Below, one piece after another: positions 1-8,705 of a DNA stretch of 64,000 nt (the first letter of the stretch is position 1; each line of letters begins with the position of its first letter). The stretch spans positions 124,001-188,000 of the forward strand of contig CAWIMC010000004.1 in the NCBI GenBank assembly GCA_963837005.1, written 5' to 3'. The notes under the pieces are model-generated. The model did not search any database. It had not been told where the DNA came from and saw only the letters and a program-made list of their open reading frames with translations. A program made the position numbers and the translations under genes. Source of the DNA: CALDTK01 sp963837005 (GTDB taxonomy: Bacteria; Bacteroidota; Bacteroidia; Chitinophagales; Saprospiraceae).

Positions 1-3000
1 GTGACGACCTGTTGCGTCGTGGCGGCGTTGCCACAGGCGTCGGTGGCGGTCCAGGTGCGGACCACCTGGTACCCATCCTCGCAGCTACCGTCCTTGCGGG
101 TCTCGACGAGCAAAATCTTAGCACTGCCGTCACAGTTGTCTGTCGCGGTCGGTGCGGTCGTCGGTAGTGCCGCGTCGCAGTCGATAGTCACGTTGGCGGG
201 TACGGCTGCAAACACGGGAGCCGTTTGGTCGGTGACCTTAATTACCTGGCTAGCCGTAGCCATGTTGCCGCAATGATCGGTGGCCGTCCAGGTACGGACC
301 AACTCGTAGGTGCCTGCGCACTTCTCGGCGCGGCGGGTCTGCACTTCGGCGACGGTCACCTTCGCGTCGCATACATCGCTCACGGTTGGCTGCTCTTTAG
401 GCAAGGCTTCGTTGCAGACGAGTTCGATGTTGGCCGGTACGTAGCTGAACACCGGCGCATCGGTATCATCGACCGTGACGACTTGCGTCGCGACGGCCTG
501 ATTGCCGCACTTATCGACGGCTGTAAACGTGCGAATCAATTTGTATCTACCGGCGCAGCTCCCCACCTCGCGGGTCTGCGTCTCTTTGACCTCGACCTGT
601 CCATCGCAGTTGTCGGTCGCGCTCGGGCGATCTTGCGGGACGGCAGCCGTGCAGCCAATAGTCACATCTTTAGGTACGATGGCGAAGACAGGTTTCTTGG
701 TATCGCTCACGGTCACCACCTGGGTCGCCGTTATGCTGTTGCCGCAGTTGTCGGTCGCTGTAAAGAGGCGCACGATCTCGTAACCGTTCGCGCAGGCCCC
801 GGCGCGGGTGGTCTGGGTTACACCTACGTTGACTTCCTTGTCGCAGTCGTCGGTGGCGCTCGGCTTCGTCGTCGGTAGGGGAGCGTCGCAGCTCACCTGC
901 ACGTTTTGCGGAAGCGTACCGAATTTTGGAGCAACGTCGTCGGTGACCGTGATCACTTGGCTGGCTGTTGCGGTATTGCCACAGGCGTCGGTCGCCGTCC
1001 ACGTGCGGACGACATCGAAGCGATCGGGGCAATTGCCGGGGCGCTTTGTCTCTACGACCGTGAGTACGGGCTTGGCACCGCAATTATCGCTGGCGATGGG
1101 TTCGCCTTTCGGCAAAACACCCGAGCAAGAGACGGTCACGTTTGCAGGAACTTGCGCGAGCGTCGGAGCTGTCTGGTCGCGGACCGTGATCACCTGGCTG
1201 GCCGTGGCGGTGTTGCCGCAGTTATCGGTCGCCGTGAATACGCGCGTTATGGTCTGGCCGGAGGCACAGGCCCCCGCGACCTTCGTGTCGGCGAAAGTGA
1301 CCTTGACGTCTTTGTCGCAGTTGTCGCTCGCCGTAGGTAGGGTCGTCGGGAGGGGTTCTTCGCAGCTCAGCGTGACGCTGGCCGGAATGCCGGCGAGTAC
1401 GGGGCGCAGTTTGTCCTCGACGGTGATGACCTGTTTTGCAGAAGCGGAATTACCGCACGCGTCCACCGTCTTCCAGGTGCGCGTGATGGTGTATCCGTCG
1501 GCGCAGGCCCCATCCTTACGGACGCTCGTCTCATCGATCTTAAGGTCGGCTGCGGGCGTGCAGTTGTCTTGCGCAACTGGCTTCGAGGTCGGTAACGCCT
1601 GCCCGCAGGCGATCGTGATGTCACCTGGGACGCTCGTGAGTGTGGGCTTTTGATTATCGCGAACCTTGAGCTTGACGCTTATCGAGGTGCTGTTGCCACA
1701 GGCGTCGACGGCGGTCCAGGTAGCGGTAATGTGCTTGACGAAACCCTCGGCGTCACAGCCGGTCTGCGCCGTAGCCTGCTGGGCGAAGCGTACCTCGACT
1801 TTGGAGTCGCACTTGTCGCCCGCAGTGACGTCGTCCTTCGAGAACGTCGGCTCTGAGCCGCAGTCCACCACGAGCTCCTGCCCGTCGGTGAAGCCCTTGA
1901 GCTTAGCGTTCGTGAAGGTGATGGTCGGGGCCTCTTTGTCCTCGACGGTGATCGTCTGGCTGGCCGTGGCCGTATTGCCGCAGTTGTCGGTTGCCGTCCA
2001 GGTGCGCACTACCGAGTAGCCGCTCGCGCAGCCGCCAGCCTGGGTGACTTTGGCCTCCGTTAGGCTCACGTCTTTGTCGCAATCGTCGCTCACTTTGGGC
2101 TGCGTCGTCGGGAAGGCCGCCGCGCAGGAAAGAGTTACCGATTGCGGGACGCCCGTGATGACGGGAGCCTTGCGATCAGAGAAGGTGACGGCCTGCGTCG
2201 CGCTGGCGGTGTTGCCGCAGGCGTCGGTGGCGGTCCAGATGCGCGTGATGGTGTAGCTGTCGGCACAGGTTCCATTGGTGCGTCGCGAGGTCTCGACCAC
2301 CGTCGGGGCGGGGCCGCAGTTGTCCTTGGCGGAGGGCTTGGTCGTCGGCAGACCGTCGCCACAGCTGGCCGTGACGGCAGCCGGTACCTCCGTGAAGGTC
2401 GGCTTCTCATCGTCGTGAAACTCGACGAAGATCCCGATGACGGTCTTGTTGTTGCAGCTGTCCGTAGCCGTCCACGTGTACTTGAGGCGCTCGCTAAAGC
2501 CATTGCTGGCGCAGTCGCCCTTCGTGATGGACTCTTGCTCGAAGTCGAGCTTCGGTGCGTTGTCGCAGTTGTCGCTCACCTTGACGGTGTTGCGGTCTAG
2601 CTGTGGCACGTTGCTACAACTCACGACGAGGAGGTCGCCGTTGGTCTTGCCCTGGAGAGCGGGTAGGTTGAAGACGATTGTTGGTGCTTGCTTGTCCTGG
2701 ACGGTAATGGTTTGTCGTCCAGTGACGGCATTGCCGCAGGCGTCTGTAGCGGTCCACGTGCGTACGATTCGACGGTCGCAGGTCGAGCCGGTCGATTTCT
2801 CGTCGAGCACGACCTCTACCTTGCTGCCGTCGCTATCGCTGGCCGTTACGTTGGCTCTCGGGATCGCGTCGCCGCAATTTAATGTGAGGTTCTCGGGGAT
2901 GCCCGCAATGGTGGGCTTAGTCTCGTCGGTGACGCGGATTACCTGGCGTAGGAAGGTGCGGTTGCCGCACTCGTCCTCGGCGCTGTAAACGCGTACAATG

Positions 3001-6000
3001 GTGAGGTTGCCGGCGCAGGTGGCCTTTTGGGTAAGGCCGACGTCAAAGTACGCGGTGCGAAGTTGTCCCGCCGTACCCGGGAAGCTGCCGCTCTTCGTCG
3101 TGTAGCCTAGATCGCCAGCGACGCCGAGCTTGCAATTGGTGCGGTTGGCGCCCGGGCCGATTTGCAGCACATGGTTACTAGCGCCCGTGATGGTGAGGAC
3201 CGTGCCCGCCAGACCGTCCTGGCCGACGAGTTCCGAGCCATTTGGCTCGATCTCGTAGAAGAGCCACTTGGCCTTGTCCGCACTGGCGCAGTTGTCGGGG
3301 GTTTTGCCACCGGCGGCCGTGTGCTGAGCGTAGGTGCGCCGCTGCGCAAGGTTGATCTCGACGGCGAACTTGGCATTGCGATTCGTCGCGTCGGCCACAA
3401 TGCCGAACACTTTAGCCGTCCCATTGCAGTACGTGCGAAGCTTCAGTGGCTCAGCACCGATCACGAAGTTGCGGTCACCGAGCGTGAGCAGGGGTAGGCC
3501 ATCGCTCTTGGCGCCAGTAAGGTAGTAAATCGCGGCTTCGTCGCAATCGCTGTCGTCGCTAGGGATCTTGTACTCTTGTAGGCTTACCGTAGCCTTGGTG
3601 CAGCCATCGGTAGCGGTCACGCCTCCGGCGGCGGGTACTTCGACGAGCGAGGTGTAGGTCCGATCGGCGGGGACGTTGCGCAGGGTGGGTGCCTTACTGT
3701 CTCGTTGCCAGATTTTTTGCTCGTATGTGCTCACGTTGCCGCAGGCGTCCTTAGCGGTCCACTTGCGGACGATGAGGCAGGTGCAGGTCTCGGCGGGGGT
3801 AAGGGTGCAGGTCTCGTTGCCAGCAGATTTAGTGGATTGCTTCTCCGAGCCAGATGCGTCGTCCCAGTATATCTTAGTCGTGTTGGCTCCGGACTCGTTT
3901 AAGGTGAAGAAAAAGACCTGTGTATTGGCTGGAACGATGAGACCGCCATAGACGCGCTTGCCGTATGCCTCGACGCGCTTGACGAAAACAGGGAAGCTGT
4001 TTGGATTCGTGACACGCCAGCGCTTACGCTGACCGGGGAGGTCCGAACACACGCTGGTGAGCGTTAAGTCAATGACGGTACTCGGGTACTTGAGCTTCGG
4101 ATCGAGTCCTTCGGTCAGGTACACGAGGTCGCCGGCTTGCCAACTGTAGATTGGCGTTGCCGATAGGCACTGGCTCACCTCGTAGTCGATCTTGACGTTG
4201 CCGCCGCAGTCGTCGGTCGCGCCAGGGGCGTCGGTCGGCAGCGGATCCTTACACTCGAGTATGATGTCGGCCGGTGGAGCGACGAAGGTCGGGGCTGTCT
4301 CGTCAACAACGTTGATGATTGCCTCGACGGTGGCGGTATTGCCGCTTTCGTCGGTGGCAGTCCAGACCCGACGCAGGTCGTAATTACCGGCACAGCGCTC
4401 GTTGAAACGCGTCTCTTTATAGTCCATCGTGACACCGCCACAGCCGTCGGTGGCCTCCGCGGTCTGCTCGGCGACTTCGCCGCACATCATTTTGCCGCTG
4501 GTGGGCACTTTCGTGAAAACGGGCGGGCCGTCGTCCCCGAACGTAAGGACCTGCACGCAGGTGGCCGGGCCACCAGGGCCGGTTGCCGTCCACGTTCGCT
4601 CGATCTTGCGGGGGCGCTTGGACACCTCGCGGTCTACGGAGGTGAGTTTGTACGCGTTGGCATTGCCACAGTTTATCGTTGGCTTTGGTGCGTCATTGGC
4701 GCTCTTGCCGCAGCCTACCGCAAAGTCGGGCGCGCAGGAGATGATGGGGGCCGCATTGCGTGTGAGGTCCTGGAATCGGCAAGTGCCTTCGGCGTTGATG
4801 TCGCCTTCACCAGAGACTGCCTTGCCGTTCAACTGCCCCTTGAAGGCAAACCAGCCGCTGATGCCGGGGGCGAGCGTCTTGTCGTTGGCCGCCTCGCCTA
4901 CCTGGAAGCCCTTGGAGTAGTTTGCCGGTTTTGGCGAAAGCTGAAGCGTGCCCGCGTAGCACCCGAAGCCCTTGAGCGTGGAGACCTCCGGCACGAGTTC
5001 ATAGTAGTCCCAGGTCGTGTGCTGGTTCGCTTTGTCGCGCTCGGCAGATCCTTTCCACATGCGGCCGAGGCCCGACCACTCCGTCCAGGTGCGTCGCTCG
5101 CGCAACACCATGTTGACTTCGAGTCCACACTTAGGATCAGCTAGCGACATGATGCGTCCTGTAATGACCGCACTTCTGTCGCCAGTCACCGTGAATTGGC
5201 CTGTGCCGCTCTCCCATTGCCAGCGGGGATTGGCGGGGTTGATCTCCGGCAGCCAAAACGTGCGATGGAACTTACCTTCGGTAATGCCAGTGAGCGTGCA
5301 GGTCTGGTCGGGGCACACGGGGGCCTTGCCGCATCCACCCGTACACAGGGTGATCGGACCGGTGACATTGGTCCGGCAACCGTTAGCGTCCGTTACAGTG
5401 ATTTGGTCATAGGTGCCGTCGGAGAGTCCGGTGAGCCGCGGTCGAACCTCGTTGACGTTCTCGACTCGCACCGTCTGGCCGAGGTATCTGTACGATATCG
5501 TATAGGGGGCCTTCGAACCGCACGACACGCACATGTCTAGCTCCAAGATACCGTCGGTCTTCCCGGGGGCGGGGTGCTGTATCACGCTCACGCCTTGCAG
5601 GGCGCAGGAGCTTGTGACGCACTCGCCGACCTGCACTGAGAATGTCTCTCTCGATACACAGTCGGGGCCTTTGACTTCGACGGCAATCGTCTGGGTGCCA
5701 GCCTGTCCGTATTCGAGGTACTGAGTGCCGAAGCCCGTACCCTGACGGGGCATTGCGCCTTCGCCATAGTCCCAGGTAGCGGTGTAGCCCTTCCCCGGGC
5801 TGACCGACCTCATCACGGTAACGTTCTGCGTGCAGACATCGCTGGGGAGTTGGACTTCGAGGGCCGCACATACGGGGCTGACCTCGACTTGAAGCAGTCC
5901 TGAGAGGACGTAGCTCTGCCCTGAGGGCCGGGACGAACCGCTCGGGCTGATGACCTTGACGGTAACCTTGTCGAAGGAGCCGGTCACCCCGCGTAGGGTC

Positions 6001-6794
6001 GCCTGGACGGTGTCGATGCAGCACTCGTTGCGGAAAGGGTAGTTGTTGTTCCACTGGCGTCGAAAGCCGATCTCCCGGTCGCCGGCTGTGATCACGAAGT
6101 CGAGCACGCGCCCGTCGGTAGTGATCTCCGTGATCGGGAGGGTGACGGTGATGTCGCGCGTCCGGGTGTCTTTCGGTACGGGGATGTCGAAGCTCTTCGT
6201 CTCGGAGTAGCCGTAGACGCTTGCGTACACGCCGGCCTGGTAGCTGCTCGATGGTGTGTCGCGAAGCACGTAAAGCAGGAGACTTTGGGCGGAGTTCTCC
6301 TCCACTTCAAAGTCTAACTGGACGCGGCTGGTGGGGCCGACCTCCGCGAAGAACACAGCGACGCCGTCCTGGCCCCAGTTGCCTTTGATCAGTTTTGGCG
6401 TAAGCGTCACTTCCTCTCCAGTAGATAGTTTGGCCTGGATTGCCTTGTGGAGACTGGTGCTCGGGAGCTTGCCCTTGTAGACCACCTCCATGTAGACGCG
6501 CTCGACGTTGTCCGCATCCGGGATGAGGACCCTGGCGGGAAGCAGTCGGTTGAGGCCGCGGTATATGAAGTCGACGCGCTTGTTGGGGCCGGGGACGATA
6601 AACGACTGCGGCGGCATATACCCTTCAGCCGGGGCCGCCGACTCACTTGCGGCTGTAGTGCCGCGCGGCGTATGGTCGGGCATCGCCCAGGCCACCGAGA
6701 GGCTGCTGACAAAAAACAAGGCCGCCGATAGCACGCGCAGGAGGCTGCGCAGGGTGGGGCAGGGGGAGTAGGTGTGGGTAAGACCAGGAGTCAT
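1..6794 (-). CDS. Giant secreted HYR/Ig-like repeat protein (partial, C-terminus outside window)
   Basis: The minus strand is one long frame that begins at ATG 6794-6792 and still runs in frame at base 1, giving at least 2264 residues. The N-terminus reads MTPGLTHTYSPC, then a hydrophobic stretch (VLSAALFFVSSLSVAWA), so a signal peptide is likely. From about 5 kb down to base 1 the protein repeats a module of roughly 80 residues (period about 240 bp) with the signature RTWTATDxCGN, typical of HYR/Ig-like repeats in Bacteroidota surface proteins. I checked the frame at several modules (near 30, 1695 and 3738) and it is constant. Cys pairs recur in each module. It is probably an exported adhesin or matrix protein, perhaps a T9SS substrate, but the sorting domain would lie outside the window. 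Copies of the GTTTT-hairpin element lie inside it at 1104, 4506, 4928 and 6392. The exact function is unknown. Confidence 0.85.
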   Translation of the reverse strand, partial: MTPGLTHTYSPCPTLRSLLRVLSAALFFVSSLSVAWAMPDHTPRGTTAASESAAPAEGYMPPQSFIVPGPNKRVDFIYRGLNRLLPARVLIPDADNVERVYMEVVYKGKLPSTSLHKAIQAKLSTGEEVTLTPKLIKGNWGQDGVAVFFAEVGPTSRVQLDFEVEENSAQSLLLYVLRDTPSSSYQAGVYASVYGYSETKSFDIPVPKDTRTRDITVTLPITEITTDGRVLDFVITAGDREIGFRRQWNNNYPFRNECCIDTVQATLRGVTGSFDKVTVKVISPSGSSRPSGQSYVLSGLLQVEVSPVCAALEVQLPSDVCTQNVTVMRSVSPGKGYTATWDYGEGAMPRQGTGFGTQYLEYGQAGTQTIAVEVKGPDCVSRETFSVQVGECVTSSCALQGVSVIQHPAPGKTDGILELDMCVSCGSKAPYTISYRYLGQTVRVENVNEVRPRLTGLSDGTYDQITVTDANGCRTNVTGPITLCTGGCGKAPVCPDQTCTLTGITEGKFHRTFWLPEINPANPRWQWESGTGQFTVTGDRSAVITGRIMSLADPKCGLEVNMVLRERRTWTEWSGLGRMWKGSAERDKANQHTTWDYYELVPEVSTLKGFGCYAGTLQLSPKPANYSKGFQVGEAANDKTLAPGISGWFAFKGQLNGKAVSGEGDINAEGTCRFQDLTRNAAPIISCAPDFAVGCGKSANDAPKPTINCGNANAYKLTSVDREVSKRPRKIERTWTATGPGGPATCVQVLTFGDDGPPVFTKVPTSGKMMCGEVAEQTAEATDGCGGVTMDYKETRFNERCAGNYDLRRVWTATDESGNTATVEAIINVVDETAPTFVAPPADIILECKDPLPTDAPGATDDCGGNVKIDYEVSQCLSATPIYSWQAGDLVYLTEGLDPKLKYPSTVIDLTLTSVCSDLPGQRKRWRVTNPNSFPVFVKRVEAYGKRVYGGLIVPANTQVFFFTLNESGANTTKIYWDDASGSEKQSTKSAGNETCTLTPAETCTCLIVRKWTAKDACGNVSTYEQKIWQRDSKAPTLRNVPADRTYTSLVEVPAAGGVTATDGCTKATVSLQEYKIPSDDSDCDEAAIYYLTGAKSDGLPLLTLGDRNFVIGAEPLKLRTYCNGTAKVFGIVADATNRNAKFAVEINLAQRRTYAQHTAAGGKTPDNCASADKAKWLFYEIEPNGSELVGQDGLAGTVLTITGASNHVLQIGPGANRTNCKLGVAGDLGYTTKSGSFPGTAGQLRTAYFDVGLTQKATCAGNLTIVRVYSAEDECGNRTFLRQVIRVTDETKPTIAGIPENLTLNCGDAIPRANVTASDSDGSKVEVVLDEKSTGSTCDRRIVRTWTATDACGNAVTGRQTITVQDKQAPTIVFNLPALQGKTNGDLLVVSCSNVPQLDRNTVKVSDNCDNAPKLDFEQESITKGDCASNGFSERLKYTWTATDSCNNKTVIGIFVEFHDDEKPTFTEVPAAVTASCGDGLPTTKPSAKDNCGPAPTVVETSRRTNGTCADSYTITRIWTATDACGNTASATQAVTFSDRKAPVITGVPQSVTLSCAAAFPTTQPKVSDDCDKDVSLTEAKVTQAGGCASGYSVVRTWTATDNCGNTATASQTITVEDKEAPTITFTNAKLKGFTDGQELVVDCGSEPTFSKDDVTAGDKCDSKVEVRFAQQATAQTGCDAEGFVKHITATWTAVDACGNSTSISVKLKVRDNQKPTLTSVPGDITIACGQALPTSKPVAQDNCTPAADLKIDETSVRKDGACADGYTITRTWKTVDACGNSASAKQVITVEDKLRPVLAGIPASVTLSCEEPLPTTLPTASDNCDKDVKVTFADTKVAGACASGQTITRVFTATDNCGNTATASQVITVRDQTAPTLAQVPANVTVSCSGVLPKGEPIASDNCGAKPVLTVVETKRPGNCPDRFDVVRTWTATDACGNTATASQVITVTDDVAPKFGTLPQNVQVSCDAPLPTTKPSATDDCDKEVNVGVTQTTRAGACANGYEIVRLFTATDNCGNSITATQVVTVSDTKKPVFAIVPKDVTIGCTAAVPQDRPSATDNCDGQVEVKETQTREVGSCAGRYKLIRTFTAVDKCGNQAVATQVVTVDDTDAPVFSYVPANIELVCNEALPKEQPTVSDVCDAKVTVAEVQTRRAEKCAGTYELVRTWTATDHCGNMATASQVIKVTDQTAPVFAAVPANVTIDCDAALPTTAPTATDNCDGSAKILLVETRKDGSCEDGYQVVRTWTATDACGNAATTQQVV

Positions 6795-6965
6795 TCGCTA
6801 AGCAGTTTTGGACAAAACCCTGTTGTGCTGCGCGAACGATTGAGGTTCAGTCGCTTAAACGACGGCTCAAAGTTTAGCTCGCACGGCTAGGGCCTTGCCT
6901 GCTGCTTGTAGGCAAAGACTATACCTGATTGAAATTACTATGTGTAGTTCTTCGCCCGAGGTCGA

Positions 6966-7910
6966 CTAGATGTCCACAACCTCTCCTTGTACGGCCCAGC
7001 GCACGCGAAGCTGGGCACTGGCGGCCTCGGGATCAAATTGTTGGGCTGCGTCCACGGCCATAGCGAATCGTTCTAAAGCAGAGTAGCGCACCGACCCGTG
7101 CGTGAGCAGTAGAGTAGTGGCGTTGGCTGTTTTGGCGAAAGCCGTCGCCTCACTAGTTGTCGAATGACCGGTCTTCTGGGCCAACTCCCCGTCGTCGGGA
7201 CCGAACGTAGCATCGTGCAGCATGACATCGGGCGGGGGCCAGTCTGGGGGCCACGCGTCGAGTGGAGCCGTGTCGGTGAGGTAGGCCAGCGTCTGACGCG
7301 GGTGCGGCGGCAAGGTGAGGCTCGAATTTGCGATCGTACCGGATGAGCTGAGGTAGTCGCCACCGTGTTTGAGGGCATCTATCGCTCCATACGGAATTTC
7401 GTATTGCTCGACGACGCCGGGGCGGAGGCGGTGCAGCTGAGGGGGTGAGCTTACGCAAAAACCGAAAGCCTCGACGCGGTGACGGAGGGGCAGGCTATGG
7501 ACAACCAGGTCACGCAGCTCGATAATGGGGGAAGTGCTGGGGCCTTTCGGCAAAACGGGAAACCGCAGTTCGAAAGAGGTACGGGCCTCGGAAAAGGAGA
7601 ACACTGCCTCCAAGAAAGCACGAAGCGAAGCCGGGCCGAGAAGCGTAAGCGGGCGCGTGCGCCCAACAAGCGTCATGCTGGACAGCAAACCGGGCAGTCC
7701 GTAGACATGATCGCCGTGGAGGTGCGAGATGCACACCACATCGAGGCCTCGCTGGCCGAAAGCCTTGGGGGGGACTTGCGTGAGGATGCCCTCGCCGCAG
7801 TCGATGAGCAGGCTAGATCCGCCGCGCGAGACGTAGACCGAGGAAGTAAATCGCTCAGGAAACGGTCGCGCGGCGGTGGTACCGAGGACGTGGAGCCGCA
7901 GGGGCAGCAC
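6966..7910 (-). CDS. rnz: Ribonuclease Z (tRNA 3'-end processing)
   Basis: This 314-residue protein is a metallo-beta-lactamase-fold RNase Z, which cuts 3' trailers from tRNA precursors. Visible motifs are the metal site HLHGDHVYGLPGLL (about residues 64-77), the LHDATF segment that supplies a metal-binding Asp, and a C-terminal LLTHGSVRYS segment. GHSTTSEATAFAKTA matches the RNase Z region before the last histidine. Length is normal. It lies 6 bp downstream of the STAS gene on the same strand, so the two are probably co-transcribed. Three GTTTT-hairpin copies fall inside: 7129-7143 encodes AFAKT, 7542-7556 encodes VLPKG, and a degenerate copy lies at 7448-7462. This shows that the element is tolerated in a conserved enzyme. 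Confidence 0.93.
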   Translation of the reverse strand: MLPLRLHVLGTTAARPFPERFTSSVYVSRGGSSLLIDCGEGILTQVPPKAFGQRGLDVVCISHLHGDHVYGLPGLLSSMTLVGRTRPLTLLGPASLRAFLEAVFSFSEARTSFELRFPVLPKGPSTSPIIELRDLVVHSLPLRHRVEAFGFCVSSPPQLHRLRPGVVEQYEIPYGAIDALKHGGDYLSSSGTIANSSLTLPPHPRQTLAYLTDTAPLDAWPPDWPPPDVMLHDATFGPDDGELAQKTGHSTTSEATAFAKTANATTLLLTHGSVRYSALERFAMAVDAAQQFDPEAASAQLRVRWAVQGEVVDI

Positions 7911-7916
7911 GGGGTA

Positions 7917-8306
7917 TTAGTTGTCGCTCGGTGTTTCGTCGGTCAGTTCGCGCTCCACGGCCTCCATGTGGACGAAGTCGATGCTCTCGGCGACCGTCGG
8001 GATGATGTTGATAACGGTGTCGAGACGGCTGATCTCGATCAGCTTCTTGACGGCAGGTTGCGTGGCACCGGTCACAACGAGAGTCCCGCCATTGGCTTTA
8101 AAGACTCGGTTAGCGGTGAGGATGGCGCTGAGGCCGGACGAATCGATGTATTCGACGGCGGACAGGTCGATGATTAGGTTCTGAACGCCTTCGTTCGAGA
8201 GGACGACGAACTCGCTTTTCAGGCCTGGGGCTACCAGGGAGTTGACGTTGGTGTCTTTGAGCGACATCACGGTGTGGCTCTCTTGCTTGTCGACTTCGTA
8301 CTTCAT
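7917..8306 (-). CDS. STAS-domain anti-sigma-factor antagonist-like protein
   Basis: A 129-residue single-domain STAS protein. The sequence VEYIDSSGLSAIL carries the DSSGL motif whose serine is phosphorylated in SpoIIAA/RsbV-type antagonists, followed by the usual NGGTLVVTGA strand. The family binds anti-sigma or partner-switching kinases. No RsbW-type kinase or sigma factor is visible in this window, so the partner is unknown. The gene precedes rnz with a 6-bp gap. An inverted repeat at 8332-8377 lies just upstream of its start and could be a control site. Confidence 0.9.
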   Translation of the reverse strand: MKYEVDKQESHTVMSLKDTNVNSLVAPGLKSEFVVLSNEGVQNLIIDLSAVEYIDSSGLSAILTANRVFKANGGTLVVTGATQPAVKKLIEISRLDTVINIIPTVAESIDFVHMEAVERELTDETPSDN

Positions 8307-8705
8307 TGTCTAGGGTTTAGGTTGGTCTTCGCAGGTAAGTTCACGGGTGCTTGTCCGCAAAAATGTGCACTTACCTGTGGATGAGGTAGCAACAGTCCCA
8401 CCGGAATTATGTTAACCCTCGCAGCGGTTCTGCTCTTCAAAGGCTCGCATGCTACGTCGCTCGCACGTACTGCAAGTCTGTCTCCCATGGGGCATCTGTC
8501 ACTGTGACCGCGCGGGCAAACGTGCTCGCGAATTTTGGCAGGGGCCTTTTTCGGTTTATGCCAAATTTGGTCTTTATCCGCTCATCTCGCGTTAAAATCG
8601 CAGGTGGCACGTTTTTTCCGCATAGATTCCCGCACGGCTCGTGGCACGGTCGAGCGTTACACCAGCAGGTAGCTCCCCGGGGCACGCCGGCCCCAAAAAA
8701 AGAAT
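8307..8705. other. Intergenic control region between divergent STAS gene and clpC
   Basis: About 400 bp without a credible gene. It holds a 13-bp inverted repeat with one mismatch, CAGGTAAGTTCAC at 8332-8344 and GTGCACTTACCTG at 8365-8377, in the upstream region of the STAS gene. On the clpC side there is a perfect palindrome CCAAATTTGG at 8561-8570, itself part of a looser inverted repeat (AATTTTGGCA ... TGCCAAATTT). Either could be an operator. No known regulator motif was recognised. Confidence 0.4.

Noticed and set aside
225..6054. Many medium-size plus- and minus-strand frames in the first 6 kb
   Set aside because: All are shadows of the single giant minus-strand repeat gene, whose module motif stays in one frame to base 1.
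8561..8570. CCAAATTTGG as a known operator
   Set aside because: It is a perfect palindrome, but no bacterial regulator of this specificity can be named and there is no second copy in the window.
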